DNA of 6,977 nt from an uncultured Lachnospiraceae bacterium (GTDB taxonomy: Bacteria > Bacillota > Clostridia > Lachnospirales > Lachnospiraceae), in assembly GCA_934343915.1 (NCBI GenBank), contig CAKRIL010000067.1, forward strand, positions 1 through 6,977, in the 5' to 3' direction. Under the pieces are notes generated by a model, which saw only the letters and a list, made by a program, of their open reading frames with translations, was not told where the DNA came from and did not search any database. Made by a program: the position numbers and the translations under genes. Shown here in pieces: positions 5,518 through 6,977 of this stretch; the first letter of the stretch is position 1; the number at the start of each line of letters is the position of its first letter.

Positions 5518-6936
5518 ATGGCAAAGCAAAGAAGAAGTAATAGGAAAGTACATAGAGGAAGAAGAAAGAAGAGAGGCTTTTCTACCTGGTCACTTGGAAA
5601 GAAGATAGGAGTAATCGCAGTCAGTATTTTACTGGTGCTCGTAGTAGGAGGCGGCGCTGCGGCAGCGGCTTATGTATCGAGTAAAGTGGATAAGATGGAA
5701 GTAAAGCAGCTGGATACGAATAAATTGGAGATTAATCAAGAAGTAGAGCACAGAACGGGATATCTGAATGTTGCTTTATTTGGAGTGGACTCCAGAAAGG
5801 CAGCTCTGGGAAAAGGAACCCGTAGTGATACAATCATGATTGCTAGTCTGAACCAGGAAACGGGAGAAGTGAAGCTAAGTTCCGTATATCGTGATACTTT
5901 ACTTCAGCAGTCAGACGGAACCTATAATAAAGCAAATGCGGCCTATTCATTTGGCGGTGTTGAAGGGGCAGTGGCATTATTGAACAAAAATCTGGATTTG
6001 GATATCCAGCATTATGTGACTGTGAATTTCAATGCGTTGTCAGATGTGATTGATACATTAGGCGGATTAGAAATTGAACTGACAGACGAAGAAGCTGTAC
6101 ATATGAACAATTATTGCGTTGAAACGTCTAAAGTAACAGGAAAAAGTTATGAACCCGTAGAAGGTGGCGGACTGAAACAATTAAATGGAGTTCAGGCTAC
6201 TTCATATTGTCGAATCCGCTATACAAAGGGAGATGATTTCAGACGTACAGAACGTCAGCGTCTAGTCATCCAGAAAGTCGTAGAAAAATTACAGAGTTCT
6301 AATCTGGCAACAATTAATAAAATTGCAGATGATGTTTTTGAGGAAGTAGGAACCAATTTTACTTTACCAGAGATTCTTTCTTATGCAAAAGACTTTAAAA
6401 AGTATAAATTAGGTGAGACGACAGGTTTCCCATTCAATGTTACAACTGGAACATTGAGTGGTATTGGAAGTTCCATTATTCCGACAAGTTATGTAAATGA
6501 TGTGCAGCAGCTTCATCAGTTCTTCTTTGGAGATGATGGATATACACCTTCAGAGACAGTACAGAATATAGGAGCAGGAATTCAGAAGAAATCTACAGAT
6601 ATCGGAAAAGGCAGTACAAAGGATGAGGACAGTTATTATGATGACGATTCCAGTGGCAGTTCTTCCAAAAACTCTAAAAAGAGATCCAGTGGAAGCAGTA
6701 ATTCCGGAAGCAGTAATTCCGGAAACAGTTCCAGTGGAAGTGAATCAGGAAGTAACAGTTCCGGTAGCAGTTCATCAGGAAGTAGTTCAGGCAGCGGTAG
6801 TTCAGGCAGCAGCTCCGGAGGCGGAAGTGAATCTGGCGGAAGCAGCTCTGGTGGCAGCAGTTCCGGAGGCGGAAGTGAATCTGGTGGAAGCAGCTCCGGA
6901 GGCGGAGAATCTTCCGGCGGTGAAAGTGCAGAATAA
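5518..6936 (+). CDS. LytR-CpsA-Psr (LCP) family glycopolymer ligase with long Ser/Gly-rich tail
   Basis: Seen, 472 residues: a basic cytoplasmic N-terminus (1-29), one membrane segment (about 29-53, ending in an Ala/Gly run), and an extracellular LCP domain (about 83-260). The domain has ALFGVDSR (86-93), SDTIMIAS (103-110), SVYRDT (122-127), LTDEE (188-192), CRIRYT (231-236) and D240 followed by FRRTERQR (241-248). The family's conserved Asp and Arg residues are present, so it should be an active ligase. A shared C-terminal region follows (to about 355), then an acidic patch DSYYDDD (371-377) and about 95 residues almost wholly Ser and Gly with a few Glu, Asn and Lys. The tail is probably disordered and may span or embed in the wall; that is inference. 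Cysteines at 200 and 231 have no counterpart in the other LCP copy. It is separated from the preceding gene by 81 bases holding a candidate promoter. Confidence 0.95.
   Translation: MAKQRRSNRKVHRGRRKKRGFSTWSLGKKIGVIAVSILLVLVVGGGAAAAAYVSSKVDKMEVKQLDTNKLEINQEVEHRTGYLNVALFGVDSRKAALGKGTRSDTIMIASLNQETGEVKLSSVYRDTLLQQSDGTYNKANAAYSFGGVEGAVALLNKNLDLDIQHYVTVNFNALSDVIDTLGGLEIELTDEEAVHMNNYCVETSKVTGKSYEPVEGGGLKQLNGVQATSYCRIRYTKGDDFRRTERQRLVIQKVVEKLQSSNLATINKIADDVFEEVGTNFTLPEILSYAKDFKKYKLGETTGFPFNVTTGTLSGIGSSIIPTSYVNDVQQLHQFFFGDDGYTPSETVQNIGAGIQKKSTDIGKGSTKDEDSYYDDDSSGSSSKNSKKRSSGSSNSGSSNSGNSSSGSESGSNSSGSSSSGSSSGSGSSGSSSGGGSESGGSSSGGSSSGGGSESGGSSSGGGESSGGESAE
6691..6720 (+). repeat. Perfect 15-base tandem repeat, two copies, inside the LCP tail
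   Basis: GGAAGCAGTAATTCC occurs twice back to back (6691-6705, 6706-6720), encoding Gly-Ser-Ser-Asn-Ser each time. A diverged third unit begins at 6721. Identity at synonymous positions points to recent duplication rather than only amino-acid bias. Its length is a multiple of three, so copy changes would keep the frame. Confidence 0.85.
6814..6909 (+). repeat. 48-base repeat, two near-identical units, inside the LCP tail
   Basis: Units begin at 6814 and 6862, each opening TCCGGAGGCGGAAGTGAATC. They differ by one base over about the first 34 positions and diverge after that. They encode Ser-Gly-Gly-Gly-Ser-Glu-Ser-Gly-Gly-Ser-Ser-Ser-Gly-Gly followed by Ser-Ser or Gly-Glu. The 48-base period is in frame (16 codons). 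Confidence 0.8.
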
Positions 6937-6977
6937 TGTATAACCATTCTTAAAATACAGAAACTATAGAAAAAAGA

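Noticed and set aside
3709..5900. A 17-base identical stretch (GTATATCGTGATACTTT) shared by the two LCP genes at 3709-3725 and 5884-5900, considered as a recombination or protein-binding site.
   Set aside because: It encodes the conserved V-Y-R-D-T-L motif in both paralogues. Shared ancestry and codon preference explain it, and its apparent symmetry fails at the centre.
6636..6947. Long open frames overlapping the Ser/Gly tail, including a minus-strand one rich in Pro-Leu-Glu and a plus-strand one rich in Ala-Val-Glu.
   Set aside because: They are what the repeated Ser/Gly codons give in other frames. They have no clear ribosome site, and the LCP reading continues through the region in frame.
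6937..6977. A possible transcription terminator after the second LCP gene.
   Set aside because: I find no GC-rich hairpin followed by a T run in these 41 bases. A terminator may lie beyond the window, or the operon may continue.

Overview
The window is part of a cell-surface polysaccharide locus from a low-GC Gram-positive bacterium. It most likely comes from the Clostridia, family Lachnospiraceae. The grounds are the AT-rich coding style, GGAGG-type ribosome binding sites, GTG and TTG starts, two LytR-CpsA-Psr (LCP) proteins of the kind Gram-positives use to attach glycopolymers to the wall, and a WcaJ-type initiating phosphotransferase. Genus cannot be fixed from this sequence alone.

Layout: positions 1-1722 (minus strand) hold most of a two-domain family 2 glycosyltransferase whose C-terminus runs off the left edge. 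Positions 1723-1931 are a divergent intergenic region with a good sigma-A-type promoter facing each way. From about 1932 to 6936 four plus-strand genes follow: an undecaprenyl-phosphate sugar phosphotransferase (to 3356), a first LCP protein (3373-4500), a rhamnosyltransferase-like GT2 (4519-5436) and a second LCP protein with a long Ser/Gly-rich tail (5518-6936). The first three are separated by only 16-18 bases and look like one transcript. The fourth has an 81-base gap that contains its own candidate promoter. No hairpin terminator is visible in the 41 bases after the last gene.

Inferred joint function: the phosphotransferase loads the first sugar phosphate onto undecaprenyl phosphate at the inner membrane face. 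The GT2 enzymes on both sides extend the repeat unit, with rhamnose a plausible component. One or both LCP proteins transfer the finished polymer from its lipid carrier to peptidoglycan outside the membrane. The flippase, polymerase or ABC exporter needed for a whole pathway is not in the window.

I see no RNA gene, CRISPR array, insertion sequence or phage gene, and nothing that amounts to a wholly new system. The points most worth a second look are the LCP pair with very different tails bracketing one glycosyltransferase, the in-frame DNA repeats in the Ser/Gly tail, the internal promoter, the divergent control region and the start-codon choices.
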